From contig JAUZOL010000012.1 of assembly GCA_030706455.1 (NCBI GenBank), positions 1 to 40,630 on the forward strand: DNA of 40,630 bases. Direction: 5' to 3'. A program made the position numbers and the translations under genes. The DNA is from Bacteroidota bacterium. GTDB taxonomy: Bacteria; Bacteroidota; Bacteroidia; Bacteroidales; Paludibacteraceae. Under the pieces are notes generated by a model. That model made no database searches, had not been told where the DNA came from, and was given only the letters and a program-made list of their open reading frames with translations. Of the stretch, positions 18,432 through 27,088 are shown one piece after another. Within the stretch, counting starts at the first letter, position 1; each line of letters starts with the position of its first letter.

Positions 18432-18857
18432 TTAGAGAGCCGCTTTGATCGCATCAATTACCTGAGTATACTCAGCATCGCTCAAATATTTCTGTTTTGG
18501 ATTCATTTCGAAAACACCCCCCCAGCCGAATGCGCCCTGATATTTCGGCACAATATGAAAGTGAAGGTGAGACAGCGTATCGGAATACGCTCCGAAGTTG
18601 ATTTTGTCAGGATGGAATGCCTTGTCCATTGCTGCAGCGGTTTTTGCAACATCAGCCATAAATGCGTTGCGTTCTTCATCGCTTAGTTCAAAAAGCCCGT
18701 CCACATGACCTTTATAGGCAACCAACGTGCGGCCATGATAGGATTGTTCTTTGAAAAGGAAAAGTTCAGAAACCGAAAGATCGCAAATTTTTATCATTAA
18801 GTCTTGTTGCGTCTGGTTTTTAGTGCAATAAAGGCATTCTGCCGGATTTGTTTTCAT
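18432..18857 (-). CDS. HIT-family nucleotide hydrolase
   Basis: A 141-aa cytoplasmic protein of the histidine-triad superfamily, which hydrolyses or transfers nucleoside phosphoramidates and dinucleoside polyphosphates. The triad is HLHFH, with H97, H99 and H101. C8 and C11 (CLYC) look like part of the zinc site seen in some HIT proteins. Length is normal for the family. It is 22 bp from the dioxygenase gene upstream on the same strand and ends in a good terminator. The substrate cannot be named. Confidence 0.92.
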   Translation of the reverse strand: MKTNPAECLYCTKNQTQQDLMIKICDLSVSELFLFKEQSYHGRTLVAYKGHVDGLFELSDEERNAFMADVAKTAAAMDKAFHPDKINFGAYSDTLSHLHFHIVPKYQGAFGWGGVFEMNPKQKYLSDAEYTQVIDAIKAAL

Positions 18858-18879
18858 TCTATAATAGTTTGTGACGATT

Positions 18880-19665
18880 TTATTGAATCATAAATGAGGT
18901 CATAGATAATGAACCCATTACTAATTTATCATTAAAAAAACGGACTGTTTCTTCGGGTCGTTTTAAAGCTAAAGCGTAAAGCAATGGCCAAAAATGATCA
19001 GGGGTTGGAATTGCCCTTTGTACGTCTGGGCCAAGTTTGAGATAATTGCACAAATCATCGACCTTGTCTGAAATGATCAGTTTCTTCATAAGGCTACTAA
19101 CAGCATTTGCCCAGTCATAGCCAAATTCTTCATCGTCTTTTTTGCTCCAGTCGAGCAAACGAAGATTATGAATAATGTTTCCACTGCACAAAATTAGCAC
19201 TTTTTTGTTACGTAAAAAAGCTAATTGTTTGGCGAGTTCGAAATGTTTCTTTTCAGGAAGTGTATCGTTAAGACTGAACTGGATGACCGGAATATTTGCT
19301 TCGGGAAACATATGCGTTAAAATGCTCCAGCAGCCATGGTCATAACCCCATTCCAGATCGCTTATTATTTCTGCGGTATTGACAGTGTCGATAATCTCTT
19401 TTGCTAATTCAGGATTTCCCGGCGCTTCATATTTTACAGAATGGAGACTTTCCGGGAATCCACCAAAATCATGGATGGTGCGGGGGTGGCGCGAAAGAGT
19501 TACACATGAGCCACTTGTAAGCCAATGAGCAGATATGCATACAATGGTATCCGGCGTCGGAAGCTGGCGTCCAAGCTCTTTCCATTGGGTTGTGAATTCG
19601 TTTTCTTCTATGGCATTCATCGGACTCCCATGTCCGACAAATAACACGGGGTAGGGGCTATTCAT
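18880..19665 (-). CDS. ygiD: LigB/YgiD-type extradiol dioxygenase (DODA-like)
   Basis: A 261-aa member of the class III extradiol ring-cleavage dioxygenase family. E. coli YgiD opens the ring of L-DOPA in vitro using an active-site metal. Motifs: FVGHGSPM with H12, CISAHW with H46, HDFGGFP with H64, GYDHGCWSILTHMFPEA and LILCSGNIIHNLR; these His residues fit the known metal-binding and catalytic positions. Length is typical. It lies between the NlpC/P60 gene (32 bp away) and the HIT gene (22 bp) in the same direction. Its natural substrate in this organism is unknown. Confidence 0.9.
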   Translation of the reverse strand: MNSPYPVLFVGHGSPMNAIEENEFTTQWKELGRQLPTPDTIVCISAHWLTSGSCVTLSRHPRTIHDFGGFPESLHSVKYEAPGNPELAKEIIDTVNTAEIISDLEWGYDHGCWSILTHMFPEANIPVIQFSLNDTLPEKKHFELAKQLAFLRNKKVLILCSGNIIHNLRLLDWSKKDDEEFGYDWANAVSSLMKKLIISDKVDDLCNYLKLGPDVQRAIPTPDHFWPLLYALALKRPEETVRFFNDKLVMGSLSMTSFMIQ

Positions 19666-19697
19666 AGTAGTAGCTATTTGTGATTAAAAGACAGTTA

Positions 19698-20471
19698 TTA
19701 TAGTATTCTCTTGATGACCCGAAGAGAATGAGTATATTTTCCGGTAATGACGGATTTGATCCCCTGATTATCGATAGGGGCAATGTGGACCTCTCCTGAT
19801 GCGTGCAAAATTTGGTGGTCGTTTAGCAAAATACCTACGTGGCTAATATATCCGTCGTCGTGGTCAAAAAAGGCAACATCGCCGGGCTGCGCTTCCGCTA
19901 AAAAGCTTACCTGTTCTCCGAATTCGATTTGCTGACGGGCATTGCGTGTCAGTTGTTTTCCGCACATGAGAGCGGCTACCTGAACCAGTCCCGAGCAGTC
20001 TATGCCCATGATATTTTTTCCGCCCCACAAATAAGGTGCATGGAGGTATGTTAAGGCTTTTTCGACAAATTCGGACGATGATGTGTTGAGGTTTGTATCT
20101 TCTGAGGAAAATCCGAAAACGCGGTCGCCTATTGAGAATTGCTGTTTGGCTTTGTCATAGAAGGGAAGCAGGCTGCCACCGGGTAGAGGCTGTTTTGTTC
20201 CGTCCTGAAGGGTAGTATACGAAAGAGGCTTTGAGACCACTACATGCTCCTGTCTGCTTAGTTGGTTAAATAACTGCTCATCAATAGGAGTCATCATTTT
20301 GCGGTCGATCCATCCGGTCTCATTGTCGCGGACGTTGTGTATCCGAACCCAGCGTTCAATTACTTCTTCAACAGTGAAATATTCGCCGAATAAGATTTGG
20401 GTGAGCTGTTCGCTTGCCTCATCTGCAGCGCTTCTTAACGGGATTAATCCGTTGAGATTTATGCCAAACAT
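19698..20471 (-). CDS. NlpC/P60 (C40) cell-wall peptidase with SH3 domains
   Basis: A 257-aa protein that probably cleaves gamma-D-Glu-diamino acid bonds in muropeptides, as YkfC and Bacteroides relatives do. Residues about 1-125 are SH3-like (LRSAADEASEQLTQILFGEYFTV...GWIDRKMM). The papain-like domain follows, with C159 in GIDCSGLVQ, H211 in YISHVGI and a third polar residue near H223. No signal peptide is seen, which fits a cytoplasmic role in recycling imported peptides. A promoter box lies 27 nt upstream. Confidence 0.9.
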   Translation of the reverse strand: MFGINLNGLIPLRSAADEASEQLTQILFGEYFTVEEVIERWVRIHNVRDNETGWIDRKMMTPIDEQLFNQLSRQEHVVVSKPLSYTTLQDGTKQPLPGGSLLPFYDKAKQQFSIGDRVFGFSSEDTNLNTSSSEFVEKALTYLHAPYLWGGKNIMGIDCSGLVQVAALMCGKQLTRNARQQIEFGEQVSFLAEAQPGDVAFFDHDDGYISHVGILLNDHQILHASGEVHIAPIDNQGIKSVITGKYTHSLRVIKRIL

Positions 20472-20497
20472 ACCTTAGTTTTTTGATCGTTTATCTA

Positions 20498-20505
20498 CAA
20501 AGATA
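20498..20505 (-). promoter_or_regulatory. -7 box upstream of the NlpC/P60 gene
   Basis: TATCTTTG on the minus strand matches the TAnnTTTG consensus of Bacteroidetes sigma-ABfr promoters and lies 27 nt before the start codon. No TTTG box at the usual 19-21 nt upstream was found. Confidence 0.55.
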
Positions 20506-20594
20506 CATATTCTTTTATTTAGTGTAACCATATAAGTGTAAAAATATGTGAATTATCTAAATAAAGTAATAAATATTAGTTGATTTTTGTAAAT

Positions 20595-21290
20595 TCACAA
20601 AAAAGAACAAAGCTCTGATAAGTTGTAAATTGTATACGTGGGCTGTTTGGCGGGTGTTTGGGATGAATCGGCAGAATAATATACCTGATCGATTCCAAAA
20701 TTCATGGCACCTTCTATGTCTGCCTCAAAATTATCTCCAATTACAAGGCTGTCTTTCTTTTGGGCATTGGAAACGGAAAACACGTGTGCGAAAAATTCGG
20801 ATTTGGGTTTGTGATGTCCTATCTCTTCGGATAAGAATATTTTGTTGAAGTAGCCGGATAGCCCTGATTTCTTTAGTTTCTTGTACTGAACTTCTTTGAA
20901 TCCATTCGAAATGATATAGAGCTCGTAATGAGGTTTCAGGTAGTCCAAAGTAGAAAGTGTATTTGGCATGACCGCGGTCTTTTCGCAGCATTGCTTAAGA
21001 TAAAACGTGCTCATTTCTCGGGCAAGTGGCTCATTCAGAATGCCAAATTTTCTTATCGGAGCTAAAAACCGTTCTGTGTTTAGGAATTCTTTGGTTATTT
21101 TGTCGGCTCCGTAAAGCCTCCAGAGTGCAACGTTATTTTCTTCGAACTGGCTGAAATACGAACCGAATTCAGGATAATACCGGTTGAGATTGTAGGTTGT
21201 GTAAACGTCAAAAAGTGCGGAACGGGCATTCTCCGTAAAGTTCCAAAGAGTATTGTCGAGGTCGAAAAAGAGGTGTTTGTAATGGGACAT
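20595..21290 (-). CDS. HAD-family phosphatase, YjjG-like nucleotidase
   Basis: A 231-aa HAD hydrolase. Motif I is FFDLDNTLW (D10 and D12), motif II lies in YIISNGFKEVQ, Lys in HHKPKSEFF, and motif IV in VIGDNFEADIEGA. The whole pattern fits the YjjG/YfnB group, which dephosphorylates nucleoside monophosphates including non-canonical pyrimidines. It is 44 bp downstream of coaE on the same strand. Function is from family knowledge; substrate not proven. Confidence 0.88.
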   Translation of the reverse strand: MSHYKHLFFDLDNTLWNFTENARSALFDVYTTYNLNRYYPEFGSYFSQFEENNVALWRLYGADKITKEFLNTERFLAPIRKFGILNEPLAREMSTFYLKQCCEKTAVMPNTLSTLDYLKPHYELYIISNGFKEVQYKKLKKSGLSGYFNKIFLSEEIGHHKPKSEFFAHVFSVSNAQKKDSLVIGDNFEADIEGAMNFGIDQVYYSADSSQTPAKQPTYTIYNLSELCSFL

Positions 21291-21334
21291 GTATTGTGTG
21301 ATTCGTGTTTCTGGAGAATTGCCGGAGGTCTTTG

Positions 21335-21913
21335 CTATTGTGTGAGTTCCGAAATGATTTTTTCGGTTTGTTTGATTAGCGAATGTTGTCCGTCGTTGAC
21401 AATAATAAAGTCGGATTTCAGCGCCTTTGCTTCTTCAGTCCATTGCAGGGCTATTCGTTGCATCACCTGCTCCTGAGTGCACTGGTCGCGTCGAACCACC
21501 CGTTCTATTCTGATGTCTAATGGGGCTGTTACTAAAATGACTTTGTGTGTTTCGCTATTAAAACCGCTCTCAAATAAAATGGCTGTTTCCAGAAAGACAA
21601 CAGAACCTGATTGTTGCTTTGTCCACGCTTGAAAATGCCTTTTGACCGCGGGATGAACAATAGCATTTAATGCCCGGAGGCGTTCTGGATTGCCGAACAC
21701 TTCGTTGGCAAGATGCTGCTTGTTTAGTTGGTTGTTTATGTATGTGTCTTCTCCGAATTCCAGTTGCAACTCCTTGATTACGGATAAATCGGACTGCATT
21801 ATCTTTTTAGCCTCCGCATCCGAGTCGTAGACGGGATATCCCATGGCAACCAGCAGTTTTGATATTACTGATTTCCCAGATCCAATTCCTCCTGTAATTC
21901 CAACAATAACCAT
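21335..21913 (-). CDS. coaE: Dephospho-CoA kinase
   Basis: A 192-aa cytoplasmic enzyme of the last step of coenzyme A synthesis: it phosphorylates the 3'-hydroxyl of dephospho-CoA with ATP. The P-loop GGIGSGKS is at residues 8-15. YDSDAEAK, HPAVKRHF, FLETAILFESG and RIERVVRRDQCTQEQVMQRIALQ are conserved family segments. Size is typical. It lies 2 bp from the ybbR-like gene, as in many Bacteroidetes, so it is part of the nusB operon. Confidence 0.96.
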   Translation of the reverse strand: MVIVGITGGIGSGKSVISKLLVAMGYPVYDSDAEAKKIMQSDLSVIKELQLEFGEDTYINNQLNKQHLANEVFGNPERLRALNAIVHPAVKRHFQAWTKQQSGSVVFLETAILFESGFNSETHKVILVTAPLDIRIERVVRRDQCTQEQVMQRIALQWTEEAKALKSDFIIVNDGQHSLIKQTEKIISELTQ

Positions 21914-21915
21914 GA

Positions 21916-22908
21916 TTATTTTTTTATTTCAAGAAGAAAATCTACCGTTTCGGGCGATACGTGATACCGGATAAGATCGGATGACGTCGAAAAGACTTGA
22001 ACTCTGGCTTTTCCGGCGTTGATCCTGGATAGTGTATTGTAGTTGATAACTGCCTGAATGCTTTCGGACGTCAGTGTCTTGAAATGTGATATGCCAACCA
22101 GACAAATTACTTTAACGGTAGCAGGGAAAGTTCGCAATAAATATTGATCGGGTAAGTTGATGCTGGTTACCGGAACTTCCAGTGTTTTTTCGGTAAATGG
22201 TTCTACCGCTGCATGTACTCTTACTCTGGGTTGTGAAAGATGTATGCCCCGGGGTACTCTGAGGTAGAATTCCGAATTAAGGGAATCTTTGACGTCTTTC
22301 AGGCGGATCGGTTCCGTGTAAATGGCTTTGAGTGTATCGAGATTCTGCTTGTTGCCATATACTTCCAGAAATGCCGGAGAAACCGAAATGCCGTGTGTGA
22401 TTATGAATTGCTGCGCCGGTTGAATGAAACCGTAAAACCGAACAGGAACAACCTTCTTGTATAAAGAATAGTAGTTGATAATCAACGAATCGGGAGCGAT
22501 ATGTATTTGTGTCGCAGTGGGCTTTAGCTTGTAGAATATCTGTCCTTCGTATTGGTTGGTAGGGAGTGAAAAACGTCCCGTTCCTTTGAATTGACCTGTC
22601 AGGTCGACTTTGAAAGGAGGTAATTCCTGTTTAAGAATGTAAGTAAAAAGAGCCGACCCTTTATCCTTAAATTGTACAGTGAGGGTTTTGGGGAGTTTGC
22701 CAACGAGTTCCACGTTGTTTGGGATGCCAACATATTCGATTGGAACTTTGACTTTAAGCTCCTGTACATGGCTGACCTTATAGAGGAACCAAAGTAGTGT
22801 TGAAAAAATCAGAAAAGACAAAAAGACAAAAGCCTCTTTCGTTGGGAAAGGAGCTCTTGCCTTTTTACTTAAGCGTTTTATCTGCCGTATGGGTTTTTTA
22901 GCAGACAT
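21916..22908 (-). CDS. YbbR-like domain protein
   Basis: A 330-aa protein with one transmembrane segment near residues 27-45 (FVFLSFLIFSTLLWFLYKV), then an exported part made of YbbR-like beta repeats (for example VPIEYVGIPNNVELVGKLPKTLTVQFKDKG and VPVRFYGFIQPAQQFIIT). In Firmicutes YbbR/CdaR regulates the diadenylate cyclase CdaA; whether this holds here is unknown. It is between yajC (12 bp) and coaE (2 bp), a conserved order in Bacteroidetes. Confidence 0.9.
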   Translation of the reverse strand: MSAKKPIRQIKRLSKKARAPFPTKEAFVFLSFLIFSTLLWFLYKVSHVQELKVKVPIEYVGIPNNVELVGKLPKTLTVQFKDKGSALFTYILKQELPPFKVDLTGQFKGTGRFSLPTNQYEGQIFYKLKPTATQIHIAPDSLIINYYSLYKKVVPVRFYGFIQPAQQFIITHGISVSPAFLEVYGNKQNLDTLKAIYTEPIRLKDVKDSLNSEFYLRVPRGIHLSQPRVRVHAAVEPFTEKTLEVPVTSINLPDQYLLRTFPATVKVICLVGISHFKTLTSESIQAVINYNTLSRINAGKARVQVFSTSSDLIRYHVSPETVDFLLEIKK

Positions 22909-22920
22909 ATTGGTCCGATG

Positions 22921-23244
22921 TTATTTCTGTTGGGTATCGGCAGCAGTAGCAAAAACTGAGTTTTTGTCTACGCGGATACGTACGTTTTCATCAACTTCCA
23001 AAAGAATTGTATCGTCGCTGATTTCTTTGATGCGGCCATAGATACCACCCGAAGTGATCACTTTGTCGCCAACTTTCATTGCTGCACGAAAATTTCTGAT
23101 TTCTTTCTGACGTTTTGATTGCGGACGAATCATGAAGAAATAGAAAACGACAAATAATAACACAATCATGATGATACCGGAGTAGTTGGCCATGCCGCCC
23201 GGTTGCCCGGCAGGAGCTTGTAAGATAAGAGCTAATGTGTTCAT
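22921..23244 (-). CDS. yajC: Preprotein translocase subunit YajC
   Basis: A 107-aa inner-membrane accessory subunit of the SecDF-YajC complex. One transmembrane helix (IIMIVLLFVVFYFFMIRPQ) is followed by the diagnostic RPQSKRQKE and the cytoplasmic SH3-like part KVGDKVITSGGIYGRIKEI and VRIRVDKNSV. Length and motif are textbook. It lies 42 bp after nusB. Confidence 0.96.
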   Translation of the reverse strand: MNTLALILQAPAGQPGGMANYSGIIMIVLLFVVFYFFMIRPQSKRQKEIRNFRAAMKVGDKVITSGGIYGRIKEISDDTILLEVDENVRIRVDKNSVFATAADTQQK

Positions 23245-23286
23245 AATTAGAATTTAATTTGGATTATGTTTTGTTTAATGCAATAA

Positions 23287-24216
23287 TCAGTTTGCTTTCA
23301 TGAGAGTTCCCTCTTTTTTAAGATGGGATACTATTTTGTCGAGAACTCCGTTTACGAAAGTTCCGCTTTTGTCAGTGCTGTATTGTTTAGCTATTTCAAT
23401 GTACTCGTTTAGTGTAACATTGACCGGAATGGATGGAAAATCGTTTAGCTCACCGAGAGCTACCATCATAATGATGACATCCATGTAAGCAATACGGTCT
23501 AATTCCCAGTTTTTTGTAAATTCTTCAATGAGAGCCTTGTATTCATCTCCGTGTCGGATGGTATTGAAAAACAACTTTTGAGCAAATCTTTTGTCCTCAT
23601 CGTGATTGTACATGGGTAACAATGCCTGGGTAGCGCCTTTGCTTTCGTCGAATTTTTTGATAGTCTTCAGGATGAAGCTTATCACAAAATCAGCTTCGGC
23701 ACACCAATAGATGCTTTGTTCTTCGAGAGCAACTGCTAATGCTTCGTTGTTCAGTACTTCGTTACGGAAAATTTTGCGCCACAACTCTTTGTCGGCGGCA
23801 TAATCATTCGTGTCATTTTCCATGTATGATTTGTAGCATTCCGAGGAGATGATCGAGTCATACAAAGATTTCACCACTTCGGGCGAGTCAATCCATGAAA
23901 GATTTTTCTCTTCAACCCGTTCAACGAACATTTCGTTTGCTTCCAGTTGCGCAATGAAACGGTTGTCAGTAAAACGTCTGTTTGGGTTGAGCTCTTCCTC
24001 CGTAGGTCTGTATTTTTGTAATCCGGCATCTATTTTGTTACGCGCATGACGGGTAACTTCGATGGCCAATAATAACAAATGATAATACAGGTCGTAGGTT
24101 TTTTCAATACTGTGAAATAACTCTTTCTCGGCAACTCCGTAGTCTTTCTCTCCACTTTTGTAGTATGCAAATACAATCTGGACGATCTTGATACGAAGCA
24201 AAATCCTATTAATCAT
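23287..24216 (-). CDS. nusB: Transcription antitermination factor NusB
   Basis: A 309-aa NusB protein, which binds boxA RNA with S10 in antitermination of rRNA operons. The NusB fold is in the C-terminal half: WELDRIAYMDVIIMMVALGELNDFPSIPVNVTLNEYIEIAKQYSTDKSGTFVNGVLDKIV. The protein is about twice as long as E. coli NusB (139 aa) because of an N-terminal helical region, as is usual in Bacteroidetes. It is the first gene of the nusB-yajC-ybbR-coaE set and has a strong upstream promoter. Confidence 0.95.
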   Translation of the reverse strand: MINRILLRIKIVQIVFAYYKSGEKDYGVAEKELFHSIEKTYDLYYHLLLLAIEVTRHARNKIDAGLQKYRPTEEELNPNRRFTDNRFIAQLEANEMFVERVEEKNLSWIDSPEVVKSLYDSIISSECYKSYMENDTNDYAADKELWRKIFRNEVLNNEALAVALEEQSIYWCAEADFVISFILKTIKKFDESKGATQALLPMYNHDEDKRFAQKLFFNTIRHGDEYKALIEEFTKNWELDRIAYMDVIIMMVALGELNDFPSIPVNVTLNEYIEIAKQYSTDKSGTFVNGVLDKIVSHLKKEGTLMKAN

Positions 24217-24245
24217 AATGGTAGCGCTTCTTCTATATATTAGTG

Positions 24246-24277
24246 CAAAGATAGAGCATTTTTTGCGGATTGCAAAA
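24246..24277 (-). promoter_or_regulatory. Promoter of the nusB operon
   Basis: On the minus strand TTTTG (24273-24277) and TATCTTTG (24246-24253) are separated by exactly 19 nt, the classic Bacteroidetes -33/-7 arrangement. The nusB start codon is 29 nt downstream. Confidence 0.82.
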
Positions 24278-24348
24278 CGGAGATGCAGCTAAAGAATAAA
24301 CTCACACTGCGGGATTGTTACTGATGGCTCAATCAAATCAACGTTGTT

Positions 24349-25542
24349 TTATTGGTTTGTTTTTAAGGTAATTACTGTTATTTCAGGCGGCATTCCCAAT
24401 CGCATAGGGATACCAAGGTAGCCTAATCCTCTGTTTACATATAATGATTTATTATTATACGAGTAGAGTCCGTCCCATTGCTTGAAGACCCACTGTGCCG
24501 GCGACCAGTGTAATCCGAATTTGCGTATACCTAACTGCATACCATGCGTATGTCCGGCAAGCATAAGCCGGATATTTGGGTATTTGACAACTTGCGCCAT
24601 CCAATGATTCGGGTCGTGAGATAAAAGTAAAACGTAGGGATAACGATCTGCTCCTTTCATTGCTTTGGCAAGGTTCCCGTAGCAATGAAACGGAGGTTTG
24701 CTCCAGTTTTGTACTCCGGCAATAACCAGCGTGTCTTGGCCTTTTTGTACGAATAAGTGTTCATCCATTAGCATCAGGAATCCCATTTGTTTCTCTCTTT
24801 CTATTAAAGAGTCGAGATTTGCTTTTTTTGCTTCCGGAGATTTCCATTTGGTATAGTCTCCGTAGTCGTGATTGCCCAAAATGGAATATTTCCCCAGGTT
24901 CGCGTTGAGTTGTCGAAACGTTTTTATTATTTTGGGGTTGAGTTCTGTGGCAAAATTGTCCATCATATCTCCCGTCATAACCACCAAATCGGGGTTCTCT
25001 CTGTTGCATAAATCAACTGCTTTTGCCCAGTAAGAACTGTTGGATCCCAGGCTGCCAATATGTAGGTCGGAAAGCTGTACAATTTTCAGACCGTTGAATG
25101 CTTTTGGCAATGATGAACTTTTAATTTCGATATGCGTTACCTCCGTGTCGAAACGGCCTATGAATGCGCCATACACAAACCCGAAGAAGGTGATAACAGC
25201 TAAAAATATCCCTGAGTAGGTTACGATTTGAAACTTTTTGCCGGAAAAGTGGAAAATCACCCCGTTTAGCAGTAAAAAAAGAGTTAAAAGGAATTTTGGT
25301 ATATATATGGTTAAGAGTAACCAATTAAACCAGATGAATAATTCAAGAAAAATTTCGTTTTGAATATTAGGTAAAATGAAGAGTAAAGCCAATATCCCGG
25401 CAATAAAAATGGAATAAATAATCCAGTGTAACTTCTTCAACCATTCTTTTTTAGTTGGCTTTATCCATCGTGCAAAAAGGACAATGTCGGGTAGTGTGGT
25501 TATAATCAGGAATATAAAGATTATTATTATGGAACTTCTCAT
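24349..25542 (-). CDS. Membrane-anchored metallophosphoesterase
   Basis: A 397-aa protein with four N-terminal membrane helices in residues 1-135 and a C-terminal calcineurin-like phosphoesterase domain with all metal motifs: QLSDLHIGS, VVMTGDMMDN, LGNHDYGDY, LLLSHDPNH and LAGHTHGMQ. This YaeI-like group includes enzymes acting on lipid or pyrophosphate substrates; the substrate is not known here. It is the gene upstream of nusB on the same strand but 132 bp away, and nusB has its own promoter. Confidence 0.92.
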   Translation of the reverse strand: MRSSIIIIFIFLIITTLPDIVLFARWIKPTKKEWLKKLHWIIYSIFIAGILALLFILPNIQNEIFLELFIWFNWLLLTIYIPKFLLTLFLLLNGVIFHFSGKKFQIVTYSGIFLAVITFFGFVYGAFIGRFDTEVTHIEIKSSSLPKAFNGLKIVQLSDLHIGSLGSNSSYWAKAVDLCNRENPDLVVMTGDMMDNFATELNPKIIKTFRQLNANLGKYSILGNHDYGDYTKWKSPEAKKANLDSLIEREKQMGFLMLMDEHLFVQKGQDTLVIAGVQNWSKPPFHCYGNLAKAMKGADRYPYVLLLSHDPNHWMAQVVKYPNIRLMLAGHTHGMQLGIRKFGLHWSPAQWVFKQWDGLYSYNNKSLYVNRGLGYLGIPMRLGMPPEITVITLKTNQ

Positions 25543-25702
25543 GGTAAAGAAATTATAAAATTGTTTAATCGAAGTTAGTTGAACATTTATGTGTTATAGA
25601 AATAAAAAAATATTTTTTTTTGTTGTTTTGTTGATATATATCTGTTATTTTTGTCGGCTAGTAAAATCTACTTGAAAAAAAATCAAAAATAGATTTAACT
25701 AT

Positions 25703-25763
25703 TATCTTTGTAAGGTGTTTAACCTGATTCGAAAATACGAATACAAATATATTCGTTTTGAAC
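25703..25763 (+). promoter_or_regulatory. Promoter box and palindromic operator candidate of the TetR gene
   Basis: TATCTTTG (25703-25710) matches the -7 consensus. About 17 nt downstream is an imperfect palindrome from 25728 to 25763, centred near 25746, that contains CGAATA (25738-25743) and TATTCG (25750-25755) as perfect arms plus outer TTCGAAAA/TTTTGAA arms. A palindrome just after the promoter of a TetR-type gene is the usual place for an autoregulatory operator. The start codon is at 25817. Confidence 0.6.
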
Positions 25764-25816
25764 AGAGTTTATTTTAATTGTGCTATATTTTAACTAACCA
25801 AATCAATTACACAACA

Positions 25817-26428
25817 ATGAAGGGAATTAATACAGAGCATCGTATCCTGATGGCTGCTGAAGAAGTTTTCCTTGACAAAGGATTCAGTGCAGCAAAAACC
25901 ACAGAAATTGCCCGTAAAGCAGAAGTGAACCATGCTTTGGTTCATTATTATTTCAGATCTAAAGAGAATCTCTTTGAAACAGTATTTATCAACAAGTACA
26001 AACAAGTGCTTGTAGTTCTTACAGAAGCTGTGGACGGCGAAAAACCTTATCTTGACAGACTTCATCAAATGATGGCTGCTCAGTTTGAGTTGTTTATTTC
26101 AAGTCCTAAAATGCCTTTGTTTATCGTTAATGAGTTTTTGAACAATCCTCAGCGTTTGAACTTCCTGAAACGTAAGATCTCTCTTTTCCCACAGGAAATT
26201 TTGATCCGCTTCGAAAGACAAACCAAAGAGGCTATCGAACAGGGCATTATTCGTCCGATCGAAACAAAAGAATTACTCTTTAGCGTATTTTCTCTCCTGT
26301 TCTCGGTATTCATCAACCGTTCGTTCTCTCAGTATATTTTCAACTGGGATGGTATGGATTATCCTGAATTCGCTAAGAAGAGAGAAAAAGAAATTATCGA
26401 TTTCGTAATGAAAAGTTTACGTCCGTAA
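25817..26428 (+). CDS. TetR/AcrR-family transcriptional regulator
   Basis: A 203-aa one-component regulator. The ATG at 25817 gives MKGINTEHRILMAAEEVF, the normal distance to the HTH; an upstream TTG start is less likely. The TetR HTH is TTEIARKAEVNHALVHYYFRSKENLFETVF (about 25-54). The remainder is the helical ligand and dimer domain. It stands alone, with tRNA-Arg downstream and a divergent metallophosphoesterase gene upstream that it might also control. Ligand and targets are unknown. Confidence 0.93.
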   Translation: MKGINTEHRILMAAEEVFLDKGFSAAKTTEIARKAEVNHALVHYYFRSKENLFETVFINKYKQVLVVLTEAVDGEKPYLDRLHQMMAAQFELFISSPKMPLFIVNEFLNNPQRLNFLKRKISLFPQEILIRFERQTKEAIEQGIIRPIETKELLFSVFSLLFSVFINRSFSQYIFNWDGMDYPEFAKKREKEIIDFVMKSLRP

Positions 26429-26506
26429 TTTTTTGACAACAGACAAGTCTTGTAAAAAACAGAATAGAATCTGCATCCGGTAAGTGGGAATATCCACGAA
26501 AAAGTG

Positions 26507-26514
26507 TAATTTTG
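26507..26514 (+). promoter_or_regulatory. -7 box of tRNA-Arg(CCG)
   Basis: TAATTTTG matches TAnnTTTG and ends 10 nt before the first base of the tRNA. No clear TTTG box was found upstream. Confidence 0.6.
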
Positions 26515-26524
26515 CACTCCGATT

Positions 26525-26596
26525 GGTCCTATAGTTTAATGGATAGAATGACAGATTCCGGTTCTGTTGGTCTGGGTTCGATTCCCGGTAGGATCA
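26525..26596 (+). tRNA. tRNA-Arg (anticodon CCG)
   Basis: The acceptor GGTCCTA (26525-26531) pairs with TAGGATC (26589-26595, with one G-U pair), then discriminator A. The anticodon stem ACAGA/TCTGT encloses TTCCGGT, with anticodon CCG at 26558-26560, which reads CGG. The T arm is CTGGG-TTCGATT-CCCGG. CCA is not encoded. Confidence 0.94.
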
Positions 26597-26627
26597 CTTT
26601 TATAAGACAGATGTTACGATTTATAAG

Positions 26628-26656
26628 AAGCCGACTTTTACGAGTCGGCTTTTTTT
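26628..26656 (+). terminator. Terminator of tRNA-Arg(CCG)
   Basis: AAGCCGACT (26628-26636) pairs perfectly with AGTCGGCTT (26643-26651) around a 6-nt loop, followed by a T-run. Confidence 0.9.
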
Positions 26657-26714
26657 GTGCTTTCCGGTGTAGTAAAGAGCGTATAAATAAACAAAAAGAA
26701 TAAGCGTTTTTTTG

Positions 26715-26722
26715 TACATTTG
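26715..26722 (+). promoter_or_regulatory. -7 box upstream of the PAS-like gene
   Basis: TACATTTG matches TAnnTTTG, 18 nt before the ATG at 26740. No TTTG box is evident upstream. Confidence 0.5.
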
Positions 26723-26739
26723 CGCGCAAAGTGAATATT

Positions 26740-27069
26740 ATGATAGACTACTGGAAAGAAACGGCCGCGGCTGTGACCGTGTGCGACAAAAACGGTGTTG
26801 TGGTATACTGCAATAACCGTTCTGCAGAACAATTTGCAAAATATGGCGATTTGTTGGGTAAAAATCTGAAAAATTGCCATAACAGCTCTTCCTGGGAAAA
26901 AATTTGCCTCCTGATGGAAACCGGAGATAGTAATGTATATACTATTGAAAAGAAGGGAGTGAAAAAACTCATTCATCAGATGCCCTGGCGCGAAGACGGA
27001 GAGGTGAAAGGCCTGATTGAAATTTCTTTCGAACTGCCAGTTGATATGCCTCATTTTGTTAGAGAATAA
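26740..27069 (+). CDS. Small PAS-domain-like protein
   Basis: A 109-aa protein consisting of a single PAS-like fold: AVTVCDKNGVVVYCNNRSAEQFAKYGDLLGKNLKNCH matches the PAS core with its GKNL..CH loop, followed by VYTIEKKGVKKLIHQMPWREDGEVKGLIEISFEL. No output domain is attached. The ATG at 26740 is preferred to a GTG three codons earlier. The OPT transporter gene starts 19 bp after the stop, so the two probably share a transcript and the PAS domain may act with or on the transporter. Ligand unknown. Confidence 0.8.
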   Translation: MIDYWKETAAAVTVCDKNGVVVYCNNRSAEQFAKYGDLLGKNLKNCHNSSSWEKICLLMETGDSNVYTIEKKGVKKLIHQMPWREDGEVKGLIEISFELPVDMPHFVRE

Positions 27070-27088
27070 AAACAATCAAATAAATTTT

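Noticed and set aside
20520-20594. GTGAATT/AATTCAC pair as a terminator of the HAD gene
   Set aside because: The loop is about 45 nt and the stem AT-rich; too weak to call.
26512-26703. 63-codon frame over tRNA-Arg(CCG)
   Set aside because: It runs through the tRNA and its terminator, so it is not a protein gene.
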